Shown: positions 1 through 6,608, counted from the stretch's first letter. The stretch is 12,326 nt of DNA from Candidatus Tenderia sp. (GCA_030148045.1 JASBUE010000336.1:1-12326); one strand, 5' to 3'. The notes: generated from the letters alone by a model not told the origin. Program-made: numbers and translations.

Positions 1-99
1 GATCACCTTGTCGAACAGCCTGCTGGCCCGCTGGATCAGGTCCGTATGTCCATTGGTGATCGGATCAAAGGTGCCCGGATAGATGGCGGTTTGAGTCAT
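1..99 (-). CDS. coaD: Phosphopantetheine adenylyltransferase, N-terminal part (cut by left edge)
   Basis: The 33 visible codons begin MTQTAIYPGTFDPITNGHTD, the hallmark N-terminus of CoaD. This cytoplasmic nucleotidyltransferase makes dephospho-CoA from ATP and 4'-phosphopantetheine, the penultimate step of coenzyme A synthesis. The (T/H)xGH nucleotide-binding motif is TNGH at residues 15-18, and Thr10 of GTFDP is the usual phosphopantetheine-site residue. The ATG (complement of 97-99) is preceded on the minus strand by GGGGGAG at about 8 nt, a strong Shine-Dalgarno site. The gene follows rsmD by 65 bp on the same strand; rsmD-coaD adjacency is common in proteobacteria and suggests co-transcription. 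Family members are about 160 aa, so roughly four fifths lies outside the window. Identification is very secure; only the truncation limits it. Confidence 0.95.
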   Translation of the reverse strand, partial: MTQTAIYPGTFDPITNGHTDLIQRASRLFDKVI

Positions 100-164
100 C
101 AATGCGCTCCCCCGGCATGAGTGCCCGGTCCAATCGTTCTAACGGATTGAATCATATCATGAAC

Positions 165-731
165 TTAGTTGTGCCGCGCCAGGCGATAGCCTACCTCGCC
201 GGCCTTTTTGCTGCGCAGCAGCTCCCAGTTGTCGGGCAGCGTGGGTGGCGGTCGTTGGCGCATGTCTTCCAGGTAGATGTAGGCCCTGGGTTTCAACCAG
301 CCGCCCTGCTCCAGCAATCGGCAACACTGGGCCAGACAATCAAGCCGGTAGGGCGGGTCGAGGAAGACCACGTCAAAGGGTGTGGCGGGGCCTTTTAGAA
401 ACGCAAAGGCATCCGCCTGCGCTACCTTGCCTGCCTCGCAGCACAGGGTCTGTAGGTGCTGGCGGATCTGTGCCGCCGCCTCGGCATTTTGCTCCACCAG
501 CATCACCTCGGCGGCGCCGCGCGACAGGGCCTCCAGCCCCAGTGCACCGCTGCCGGCGAACAGGTCGAGGCAGCGGGCGCCGGGGATCTCCGCCTGCAGC
601 CAGTTGAACAGGGTCTCGCGCACCCGGTCGGCGCTGGGGCGCAGATCGACGACGGCGGGAAAGCTCAGTTTGCGGCCGCGCCACAGGCCGCCGATGATGC
701 GCAGTTGGCCTGTTTTACCCGCTCTGCTCAA
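165..731 (-). CDS. rsmD: 16S rRNA (guanine(966)-N(2))-methyltransferase RsmD
   Basis: RsmD uses S-adenosylmethionine to methylate N2 of G966 of 16S rRNA on the assembling 30S subunit. The 188-aa product has the family's usual length. It shows the RsmD N-terminus (LRIIGGLWRGRKL, residues 10-22), the conserved RPSADRVRETLFNWL stretch (31-45), the SAM-binding motif LDLFAGSGALGLEALSRG (55-72) and the catalytic DPPY (125-128). The start is TTG at 731-729. No ATG occurs until residue 77 (MLVEQ), far inside the fold, so the TTG is needed to include the conserved N-terminus. That start overlaps the stop of the upstream M16 gene (TTGA, 728-731), which implies translational coupling. It is the third gene of a leftward operon: M16 peptidase, M16-like protein, rsmD, then probably coaD. 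Confidence 0.95.
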   Translation of the reverse strand: MSRAGKTGQLRIIGGLWRGRKLSFPAVVDLRPSADRVRETLFNWLQAEIPGARCLDLFAGSGALGLEALSRGAAEVMLVEQNAEAAAQIRQHLQTLCCEAGKVAQADAFAFLKGPATPFDVVFLDPPYRLDCLAQCCRLLEQGGWLKPRAYIYLEDMRQRPPPTLPDNWELLRSKKAGEVGYRLARHN

Positions 732-2053
732 GAGCCCTCGGCCTCGCCGCCGACCATGACAGTGACCATGTTGTCGGGCTGCAGGTGGCGGGCGAAGGCC
801 TGTTTGATCTGCTCGACGGTGACGCCATCGACCTTGTCCGTATAGGTGTCCAGATAATCCAGCGGCAGTTCATAGAAACCGATCATGGCAATGTTCTCGA
901 CGATCTTGCTGTTGCTGTCCAGGTTCAGGGCGAAGCCGCCGGTGATGTTCTTCTTGGCCGCCTCCAGTTCGTCTTCGGTGGGGCCGTTTTTCATGAACTC
1001 CACCAGGGTCTGTTTCAGGATCCGCAGCGCTTCCCCGGCCTGGTCGTTACGGGTCTGCAGACCCATGCGGAAGGGGCCGCGCTGGCGCATGGGGCTGAAG
1101 TAGCTGTAAGTGCTGTAGGCCAGGCCGCGCTTATCGCGGATCTCCTCGCTCAGGCGTGATACCAGACCGCTGCCGCCGAGGATATGGTTGCCGACGAAAA
1201 GCGGGAAATAGTCATCGTCGCCGCGTTTGATGGCCGGCTGCCCCACCAGCAGATGGGTCTGGCTGGAGGGGAAATCCTTTTTGATCAACTTGGCCCCCTC
1301 AAGGGGCTCGGCCTTGGGGATGGGCGGTGCCGCTGCACCGGCCGGCAGACTACCGAGCAGGGTCTCGGCTAACCGCTCCGCCTGTGAACGATCCACGGCG
1401 CCGACGATGGCGATGATGGCGTTGTTGCCGACATAGTAGCGCTGATGGTGTTCCACCAGGTGTTTGCGTTTGATTTTTTTTACCGACTCTTCGGTGCCGC
1501 TGGCATCCGTGGCATAGGGATGCTCGCCGTAGGCCGCGGCGAAGAAGGCGTCGTCGGCGATGGCACCGGGCGACTGTTTCTTGCCCTGCAGGGCGATCAG
1601 CAGGCGCTTACGCTCCCGTTCCAGCGCCTGCTTGGGAAAGGTCGGCTGGCTGATGATTTGAGCGGCGGTGGCCACCGCCGGCCCCAGCAGTTCCGCTTTG
1701 GTCAGGCTGCGCAGGCTGACCACCGACATGTCCTGATGCGAGCTGGTGCTGAAGTGAGCACCCACGGCGGCGAAGGCGTCGGCGATCGCGTCGGCGTTCA
1801 TCTTGGCCGTCCCCTCTTCCAGCAGGGCGTTGGTCATCAGGGCCTGGCCGGGAATCTCGTCACGCGCCCAGGCGGCATCGAAGATGATGCGAATATCCAC
1901 CATGGGCAGCTCGGGGGCGGGGACGTAATAGACCCGTGCGCCGTTGCCGGTCTGCCAGTGCTGGATTTCGGGTGAGGCGTGAACCAGGCCGCTGCCGACG
2001 AGCAGCAGGGCGGCAACTATCCAATGAAAGAGTCGGAATTCTCTGTTGAGCAT
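728..2053 (-). CDS. M16 family protein, non-catalytic subunit (secreted)
   Basis: This 441-aa protein has the two-domain M16B fold signature but no zinc-binding site. Where its neighbour reads GISHVLEHMMFKGT, this one reads GQALMTNALLEEGT (residues 69-82), so all three HxxEH residues are replaced (Leu72, Asn75, Ala76). It keeps the C-terminal-domain motif RDKRGLAYSTYSYF, the region that carries the Arg/Tyr substrate-binding pair in M16 enzymes. A signal peptide is clear: MLNREFR, a hydrophobic stretch at about 11-24, and a VHA cleavage site near residue 26. It is therefore periplasmic or envelope-located. Known M16B heterodimers split zinc site and R/Y motif between two proteins, and this gene sits 28 bp after the zinc-bearing partner, so I infer an obligate heterodimer. 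The RBS is AGGAT about 6 nt before the ATG. Substrate unknown. Confidence 0.9.
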   Translation of the reverse strand: MLNREFRLFHWIVAALLLVGSGLVHASPEIQHWQTGNGARVYYVPAPELPMVDIRIIFDAAWARDEIPGQALMTNALLEEGTAKMNADAIADAFAAVGAHFSTSSHQDMSVVSLRSLTKAELLGPAVATAAQIISQPTFPKQALERERKRLLIALQGKKQSPGAIADDAFFAAAYGEHPYATDASGTEESVKKIKRKHLVEHHQRYYVGNNAIIAIVGAVDRSQAERLAETLLGSLPAGAAAPPIPKAEPLEGAKLIKKDFPSSQTHLLVGQPAIKRGDDDYFPLFVGNHILGGSGLVSRLSEEIRDKRGLAYSTYSYFSPMRQRGPFRMGLQTRNDQAGEALRILKQTLVEFMKNGPTEDELEAAKKNITGGFALNLDSNSKIVENIAMIGFYELPLDYLDTYTDKVDGVTVEQIKQAFARHLQPDNMVTVMVGGEAEGS

Positions 2054-2081
2054 GATTGATCCTGCGTGTGAGTTGGTTGTT

Positions 2082-3455
2082 TTAGTGACGCATAGCGGGG
2101 GCGGCGCGGCGCGGTGGTTTGCCGTCCAGTGGCTGTGGGTCCAGCACCGCCACGGTCAGGTGTTCGTCGATCAGATACTTGCGCGCCACCTCGCGCACCT
2201 GTTCGGCAGTGACCTGCTGGATGCGTTCGGCGTATGCATCGGCCAGGCGCCAATCCAGCCCCACGGTCTCGAGGCGGCCGATCTGCATGGCCTGATAGAA
2301 CACCGAATCCTGCTGATAGACCTCGCCGGCGATCACCTGGGCCTTGATGCGGGCCAGTTCGTCCTTGCTCACCAACTCATCCTTGACCTTATCGATCTCC
2401 TTGCGGATGGCGGTCTCCAATTCCGGGATGGTGTGCCCCTGGGCCGGGTTGCCGTCGAACAGGAACAGGGTCTCCAGGCGCGCGAAGGCGCTGTAGCCGG
2501 CCCCGGCGTTGGCGGCGATCTGCCGGCCGCGGATCAGATTCTTGGCGAAGCGGGCGCTGTTGCCGCCGTCGAGGACGCTGGCCAGCACATCCAGGGCATA
2601 GGGCTCCCAGTCCTCATTGTTACCGGCTTCCACCACCGGCGCCTTGTAGCCCATGATCAGGTAGGGGAGTTCGGCCGGCGCCTTGACCGTGATACGGCGC
2701 TCGCCCAGCTGCTCCACTTCCTTGGCCGGTTTGGGCGGGGCAAGGTCCGGCATGGGCTTAAGCGGGCCGAAATGCTTTTGCGCCAGGGCGAAGACCGCGT
2801 CCGGATCCACGTCGCCCGCCACCACCAGCGCGGCGTTGTTGGGGGCGTACCAGACCCGGTACCAGTCGCGAATATCCTGGGCGGTCATGTGCTCCAGGTC
2901 GTTCATCCAGCCGATCACCGGACAGCGGTAGGGGCTGGTGAGAAAGGCGCCGGCATTGAAGACCTCATAGGTCAGCGATTCGGGGTCATCCTCGGTGCGC
3001 ATGCGGCGCTCCTCCATGACCACCCGGATCTCCTTGGCGAACTCCTCGTCGCGCACCTTCATGTTGCGCATGCGGTCAGCCTCCATTTTCATGCTGATCT
3101 CGAGACGGTCCTTGTGCAGGCGCTGAAAATAGGCGGTGTAATCGCGGCTGGTGAAGGCGTTCTCCTTGCCGCCGTTTTCGGCGATGATGCGCGAGAATTC
3201 GCCCGGGCCGTATTTTTCCGTGCCCTTGAACATCATGTGCTCCAGTACGTGGGAGATGCCGGTGATGCCGTTGTGTTCATAGCTGCTGCCGACCCGGTAC
3301 CAGACCATGGAGGCCACCACCGGGGCGCGGTGATCCTCCTTGACGAATACCTTCATGCCATTGTCGAGCTGATATTCGTGTACCTCGCCCGCGTTCGCAG
3401 TCGGCAAAAATAAGACGGCGCACAACAGGGCCAATAACGTCACTCTTGTTCTCAT
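2082..3455 (-). CDS. M16 family zinc metallopeptidase, catalytic subunit (secreted)
   Basis: This 457-aa pitrilysin/insulinase-family (M16B) peptidase has the inverted zinc motif HVLEH at residues 69-73. The third zinc ligand is expected 74-76 residues later, which falls on Glu148/Glu149 in EIRVVMEERR. A signal peptide is present (MRTRVTLLALLCAVLFLPTANA, likely cut after residue 22), so it should act in the periplasm, probably degrading short unfolded peptides or processing envelope peptides. Its C-terminal domain has LIRGRQIAANAGAGYS where R/Y-type members have an RxxRGLAY-like motif, so it probably needs the R/Y-bearing neighbour (728-2053) for substrate binding. The ATG at 3455 is preceded by AAGGG at about 8 nt. 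It is the first gene of the leftward operon and divergent from ftsY. Family is certain; substrate and a specific gene name are not. Confidence 0.92.
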   Translation of the reverse strand: MRTRVTLLALLCAVLFLPTANAGEVHEYQLDNGMKVFVKEDHRAPVVASMVWYRVGSSYEHNGITGISHVLEHMMFKGTEKYGPGEFSRIIAENGGKENAFTSRDYTAYFQRLHKDRLEISMKMEADRMRNMKVRDEEFAKEIRVVMEERRMRTEDDPESLTYEVFNAGAFLTSPYRCPVIGWMNDLEHMTAQDIRDWYRVWYAPNNAALVVAGDVDPDAVFALAQKHFGPLKPMPDLAPPKPAKEVEQLGERRITVKAPAELPYLIMGYKAPVVEAGNNEDWEPYALDVLASVLDGGNSARFAKNLIRGRQIAANAGAGYSAFARLETLFLFDGNPAQGHTIPELETAIRKEIDKVKDELVSKDELARIKAQVIAGEVYQQDSVFYQAMQIGRLETVGLDWRLADAYAERIQQVTAEQVREVARKYLIDEHLTVAVLDPQPLDGKPPRRAAPAMRH

Positions 3456-3597
3456 TGATTATTCCCTTGCTTCTCTGGTTGCATCTCGGGGGCCAAAGTC
3501 AAATGTGGTAGCATAGCCTATCCTAACGTGGCCCTGGTTTCGACCATGGGGGGCGCCAAGAATTCATTCAGCGACAGCTTGTTGATACAGGGGTTAT
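3456..3597. promoter_or_regulatory. Divergent intergenic region between the M16/rsmD operon and ftsY
   Basis: These 142 bp must hold the start signals for both the leftward M16-rsmD transcript and the rightward ftsYEX transcript. The RBS of ftsY is AGGGG just upstream of its ATG (around 3589-3593); the M16 RBS is AAGGG on the other strand. On the minus strand TATGCT lies in the context AGGCTATGCTACC near 3510-3520 and resembles a -10 box, but no convincing -35 is correctly spaced. A TTGACT hexamer (complement of 3497-3502) lacks a matching -10. I cannot assign a promoter with confidence. Confidence 0.4.
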
Positions 3598-4728
3598 ATG
3601 TTTGGTTTTCTGAAGAATAAAAAGGGTGATGAAGATAGGTCTCAGCAACCGAGCGCCGGCGAACTCGATGAGTCGTCAACACTACGTGAAACAGACGCCG
3701 CTCAGCCCGACACGGCGGAACCCCCTTCACAAGAAATCGCAGAGAGCGCGGCTCAGTCGCCACAGCGTGCGGAGCCAGCGGAACCGAGTAAAAAGCGCGG
3801 CCTGTTCGCCCGACTCAAACAAGGGCTGGCCAAGACCCGCGATGTGCTCAATACCGATGTGCGTGACCTGGTGCCACGCGGGCGCAAGATCGACGGCGAG
3901 GTATTGGAAGAGCTGGAGACCTTGCTGCTTACCGCCGACATAGGGGTGGAGGCCACCATGGAAATCATAGACGACCTTACGGGGCGTCTAAAACGCAAGC
4001 AGTTGGGCGATGTGGATGCCCTGTTCACGGCCCTGCGCGAGAATATGCTCGAGATCCTGCGGCCGGTGGACCGGCCGCTGGCGCTGGATGGTCAGATCAA
4101 ACCCTACGTGATCCTCATGGTCGGCATCAACGGCGCCGGCAAGACCACCACCATCGGCAAGCTGGCCAAACGTTTTCAGAACGAGGGCAAGGCGGTGATG
4201 CTGGCGGCCGGTGACACCTTCCGTGCCGCGGCGGTGGAACAATTGCAGACCTGGGGCGAGCGCAACAACGTGCCGGTGGTGGCCCAGCAGCGCAACGCCG
4301 ATCCCGCCTCGGTGGCCTTCGATGCGGTGCAGGCGGCCCGGGCGCGCAAGATCGATGTGCTGATCGTGGACACCGCCGGGCGCCTGCACACCCAGTCCAA
4401 CCTGATGGAAGAGCTGAAAAAGATCAAGCGGGTGATGGGCAAGCTGGAGCAGCAGGCGCCCCACGAGGTGTTGCTGGTGCTGGACGGCGGCATCGGCCAG
4501 AACGCCGTCGCCCAGGCCGAGCAGTTTCACCAGGCGGTCGGAGTCAGCGGCCTGGCGTTGACCAAGCTCGACGGCACCGCCAAGGGCGGCGTGGTGTTCG
4601 CCATCGCCAAGAAGCTGGGGCTGCCTATCCGTCTGATCGGCGTGGGCGAGGGCATCGACGACTTGCGCGATTTCAATGCCGAGGAGTTCGTCGATGCGCT
4701 ATTGGTCAAGCCCGGGACGGAGGCGTAG
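3598..4728 (+). CDS. ftsY: Signal recognition particle receptor FtsY
   Basis: FtsY is the SRP receptor GTPase. It docks SRP-bound ribosomes at the inner membrane and forms a reciprocally activated GTPase complex with Ffh, delivering membrane proteins to SecYEG. The 376-aa product has a short acidic, low-complexity A domain (about 10-65), then the basic KKRGLFARLKQGLAKTR segment that begins the N domain (about 65-160), and a G domain. GTPase motifs are the P-loop GINGAGKTT (176-184), DTFRAA (206-211), DTAGR (258-262), TKLDGTAKGG (322-331) and GVGEGIDDL (348-356). The usual DA(T/G)TGQNA motif reads DGGIGQNA (296-303), a mild variant. The ATG at 3598 follows AGGGG, and MFGFLKNKK is a typical start. 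The gene heads ftsY-ftsE-ftsX, with ftsE only 18 bp away. Confidence 0.97.
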   Translation: MFGFLKNKKGDEDRSQQPSAGELDESSTLRETDAAQPDTAEPPSQEIAESAAQSPQRAEPAEPSKKRGLFARLKQGLAKTRDVLNTDVRDLVPRGRKIDGEVLEELETLLLTADIGVEATMEIIDDLTGRLKRKQLGDVDALFTALRENMLEILRPVDRPLALDGQIKPYVILMVGINGAGKTTTIGKLAKRFQNEGKAVMLAAGDTFRAAAVEQLQTWGERNNVPVVAQQRNADPASVAFDAVQAARARKIDVLIVDTAGRLHTQSNLMEELKKIKRVMGKLEQQAPHEVLLVLDGGIGQNAVAQAEQFHQAVGVSGLALTKLDGTAKGGVVFAIAKKLGLPIRLIGVGEGIDDLRDFNAEEFVDALLVKPGTEA

Positions 4729-4746
4729 TCACAACAGATATCCGGC

Positions 4747-5439
4747 ATGATCCATTTCAGCAATGTCACCAAGCGCTATCCCAACGGCTTTGAAGCCCTG
4801 AGTGACGTCAGTTTCCATATCGGGCGCGGCGAGATGGTGTTTCTCACCGGCCATTCCGGCGCCGGCAAGAGCACCTTGCTGAAAATGATCCCCCTGATCG
4901 AACGTCCCAACGCCGGCCAGGTGATCATCGACGAAAAACATCTGGGCCGGGTCAAGCGGCGCCATATCCCGGCGCTGCGCCGCGACATCGGTATCATCTT
5001 CCAGGACAGCAAACTGCTCAACGACCGTAATGTCTTCGACAACGTGGCCCTTCCGCTGCTGGTGTCGGGGGATCACCATCCGCGCGAGGTGGGCCGGCGG
5101 GTGCGCGCGGCGCTGGACAAGGTGGGCCTGCTGAGCCGCGAGAACGATTTCCCCATTTCACTCTCCGGCGGCGAGCGTCAGCGTGTCGGCATCGCCCGGG
5201 CGGTGGTCAACCGCCCCAAGGTGCTGATCGCCTATGAGCCCACCGGTAACCTCGACCCGGCCCTGTCACGCGAGATCATGTCCCTATTCGAACAGTTCAA
5301 TCAGGTGGGCGTGACGCTGCTGATCGCCTCCCATGACCTGGAGTTGATCGGCCGCCTGAAAAAACGCATCCTGGCCATCCGCCGCGGGCGGCTGGTGGCG
5401 GATGAAGGAGGGGAGCTTGCAGCCGCGCCAACGGGCTAG
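4747..5439 (+). CDS. ftsE: Cell division ATP-binding protein FtsE (Walker B Asp replaced by Tyr)
   Basis: FtsE is the cytoplasmic ATPase of the FtsEX complex. Its ATP cycle signals through FtsX to periplasmic activators of peptidoglycan amidases or hydrolases at the septum. At 230 aa it has normal length and all ABC landmarks: Walker A GHSGAGKST (35-43), Q-loop IIFQDSKLL (Gln86), signature LSGGERQRVGIARA (139-152), EPTGNLD (164-170) and H-loop IASHD (His196). The oddity is Walker B: the family has LLADEPTGNLD, but here it is LIAYEPTGNLD. The Mg2+-coordinating Asp is Tyr163 (codon TAT at 5233-5235), while catalytic Glu164 is intact. This needs only a GAT-to-TAT change, so a sequence error is possible. 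The ATG at 4747 has no good Shine-Dalgarno within 15 nt, suggesting coupling to ftsY. The 3' end overlaps ftsX. Confidence 0.96.
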   Translation: MIHFSNVTKRYPNGFEALSDVSFHIGRGEMVFLTGHSGAGKSTLLKMIPLIERPNAGQVIIDEKHLGRVKRRHIPALRRDIGIIFQDSKLLNDRNVFDNVALPLLVSGDHHPREVGRRVRAALDKVGLLSRENDFPISLSGGERQRVGIARAVVNRPKVLIAYEPTGNLDPALSREIMSLFEQFNQVGVTLLIASHDLELIGRLKKRILAIRRGRLVADEGGELAAAPTG

Positions 5440-6445
5440 CCGTTTTTCTCCCCGGCGGGATGTCAGGCAGGAGGTGGTCAAGCGCGGACCGGCGGCGCGG
5501 CGCAGCGGCCGTGCCGGCATCGGCCGGCGCCTGAGTAATTATTTTGCCCTCCATTTTCATGTTCTTACCGCCTCGCTGGCGCAACTCGGCCGCGCCCTGG
5601 GCGGCAACATCATGACGGCGTTGGTGATCGGCATCGCCCTGGCCCTGCCGGCGACGCTGCATGTTTTCCTCGACAAGGTCGCCAGCCTGGGAGCGTCGTG
5701 GCAGGAATCGGCCCAAGTCTCCCTGTTTCTCAAGCCGGACATCTCCGACCAGCGGGCCGCGCAACTGATACAGGATTTGAGTGCGTGGCCGGAGATCGCC
5801 CGGCTCGACTACATCAGTCCGCAGCAGGCCCTGAGCGACTTCAAACAAAATTCCGGCCTGGGCGACGCCTTGGCCTTGCTCGATGACAACCCCCTGCCCG
5901 GCGTGGTGGTGGTGGTCCCGGCCATGGCCCCGCAGACGCCCGCCGCCGCCGAGGCCCTGCTGGCGCGTCTGAGTCGACTGCCTGAGGTGGATCTGGCCCA
6001 GCTCGACCTGGAGTGGGTGCAGCGCCTGCACAGCCTGATCGGCCTGGCCAAGCGCGCCGTGCTGCTGCTGGGCGGCCTGCTGGCCCTCACCGTGCTGTTC
6101 GTTATCGGCAACACCATCCGCCTGGCGATCCAGAACCGTCATGACGAAATCGAGGTGGTCAAGCTGATCGGCGGCAGCGACGCCTTCGTGCGGCGGCCGT
6201 TTCTCTACAACGGCATGTGGTTCGGCCTGTTCGGCAGCTTGTTGGCCTGGCTGCTGGTGAACCTGTTGTTGCTCAGCCTGGACGGGCCGGTGCGGGAGCT
6301 GGCGCAGCTCTACGGCAGCGACTTCTCCCTGGGGCTGGTGGATATCAAGACCACTTTATTGTTGCTCCTGCTGGGCCCGCTGCTCGGCCTGCTCGGCGCC
6401 TGGCTCGCCACGGGGCGCCGGTTGCGCGCCATAGAGCCGGCATAA
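5402..6445 (+). CDS. ftsX: Cell division protein FtsX
   Basis: FtsX is the inner-membrane partner of FtsE. It relays the ATPase cycle to periplasmic hydrolase activators and helps divisome assembly. The 347-aa product has the family layout: a long basic, Arg-rich cytoplasmic N-terminus (about 1-68), TM1 (about 69-90), a periplasmic domain (about 91-215, including VSLFLKPDISDQ and LDYISPQQAL), TM2 (about 217-237), the cytoplasmic loop RHDEIEVVKLIGGSDAFVRR, TM3 (about 270-292) and TM4 (about 317-337), ending in GRRLRAIEPA. The ATG at 5402 gives a 38-bp overlap with ftsE but has only a weak RBS. An in-frame TTG at 5417, codon 6, lies 5 nt after a perfect AGGAGG and could be the real start (342 aa, 23-bp overlap). 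The overlap and order make co-translation with ftsE nearly certain. Confidence 0.96.
   Translation: MKEGSLQPRQRASRFSPRRDVRQEVVKRGPAARRSGRAGIGRRLSNYFALHFHVLTASLAQLGRALGGNIMTALVIGIALALPATLHVFLDKVASLGASWQESAQVSLFLKPDISDQRAAQLIQDLSAWPEIARLDYISPQQALSDFKQNSGLGDALALLDDNPLPGVVVVVPAMAPQTPAAAEALLARLSRLPEVDLAQLDLEWVQRLHSLIGLAKRAVLLLGGLLALTVLFVIGNTIRLAIQNRHDEIEVVKLIGGSDAFVRRPFLYNGMWFGLFGSLLAWLLVNLLLLSLDGPVRELAQLYGSDFSLGLVDIKTTLLLLLLGPLLGLLGAWLATGRRLRAIEPA
5406..5413 (+). promoter_or_regulatory. Strong Shine-Dalgarno inside the ftsE/ftsX overlap
   Basis: AGGAGGGG is the best ribosome binding site in the ftsE-ftsX junction. It lies downstream of the ATG at 5402 and 5 nt (measured from AGGAGG) before an in-frame TTG at 5417. 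This argues that FtsX translation starts at TTG 5417 rather than ATG 5402, dropping the first five residues (MKEGS). Confidence 0.55.
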
Positions 6446-6473
6446 GATTGTGATTTTTAAATGAATAGTTGCC

Positions 6474-6501
6474 TGAACTTTGGGGCCGGTTAGCACTCCT
6501 A
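6474..6501 (+). promoter_or_regulatory. Possible sigma-E-type promoter upstream of rpoH
   Basis: TGAACTT (6474-6480) matches the sigma-E -35 consensus GGAACTT at six of seven positions. TCCTA follows after 16 bp (6497-6501), a partial match to the TCTGA-like -10. In E. coli one rpoH promoter is read by sigma-E, so the location is sensible. The -10 match is weak and lies inside the CIRCE element, so this remains tentative. Confidence 0.28.
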
Positions 6502-6516
6502 GAGATTGAGTGCTAG
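6490..6516 (+). promoter_or_regulatory. CIRCE element (HrcA operator) upstream of rpoH
   Basis: TTAGCACTC (6490-6498), a 9-bp spacer and GAGTGCTAG (6508-6516) match the CIRCE consensus TTAGCACTC-N9-GAGTGCTAA at 17 of 18 positions, with the canonical spacer length. CIRCE is bound by the heat-labile repressor HrcA and normally lies upstream of groESL or dnaK/grpE operons. Here it lies 114 bp before the rpoH start codon, so HrcA probably represses sigma-32 transcription at low temperature. The hrcA gene is not in the window. Confidence 0.92.
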
Positions 6517-6519
6517 AAT
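6490..6519 (+). promoter_or_regulatory. Sigma-70-like promoter overlapping the CIRCE element
   Basis: TAGAAT (6514-6519) is a five-of-six match to TATAAT and begins in the right CIRCE arm. TTAGCA (6490-6495) is a four-of-six match to TTGACA with an 18-bp spacer, so the whole operator fills the promoter. HrcA binding here would block RNA polymerase directly. Transcription would start near 6526, giving a leader of about 105 nt. Confidence 0.5.
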
Positions 6520-6608
6520 ATTTTCCGAATAATTCTGGAGTGGCAGGTGTGGACGTGGGGTGGCAATTCGCCGACTCAGGGTCTACATCTATAGGCTCGG
6601 GAAAACTT

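Noticed and set aside
131..149. CAATC/GATTG inverted repeat between rsmD and coaD
   Set aside because: The stem is only 5 bp, has no T-run and is not placed to act as a terminator or operator with any confidence.
2046..3413. A 455-codon open frame on the plus strand
   Set aside because: It is the antisense of the M16 peptidase gene, whose minus-strand product has clear motifs and a signal peptide. The plus-strand product is His/Leu/Val-rich with no recognisable motif; long antisense frames are expected in GC-rich DNA.
3497..3502. TTGACT -35-like hexamer on the minus strand upstream of the M16 operon
   Set aside because: No -10-like sequence occurs 15-19 bp downstream, so it does not form a credible promoter.
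3546..3620. A 24-codon ORF (starting MGGAKNSFSD) overlapping the ftsY start
   Set aside because: It has no Shine-Dalgarno, is out of frame with ftsY and resembles no known leader peptide.
4484..4507. FtsY motif DGGIGQNA instead of DA(T/G)TGQNA as a sign of altered function
   Set aside because: This position varies among SRP GTPases (for example Ile at the fourth place) and all nucleotide-contact motifs are intact, so it is probably neutral.
3988..4530. A 180-codon open frame on the minus strand
   Set aside because: It is antisense to the FtsY G domain and has no independent coding evidence.
5297..6142. A 281-codon open frame on the minus strand
   Set aside because: It is antisense to ftsE and ftsX, rich in Gln, Arg and His with no family signature.
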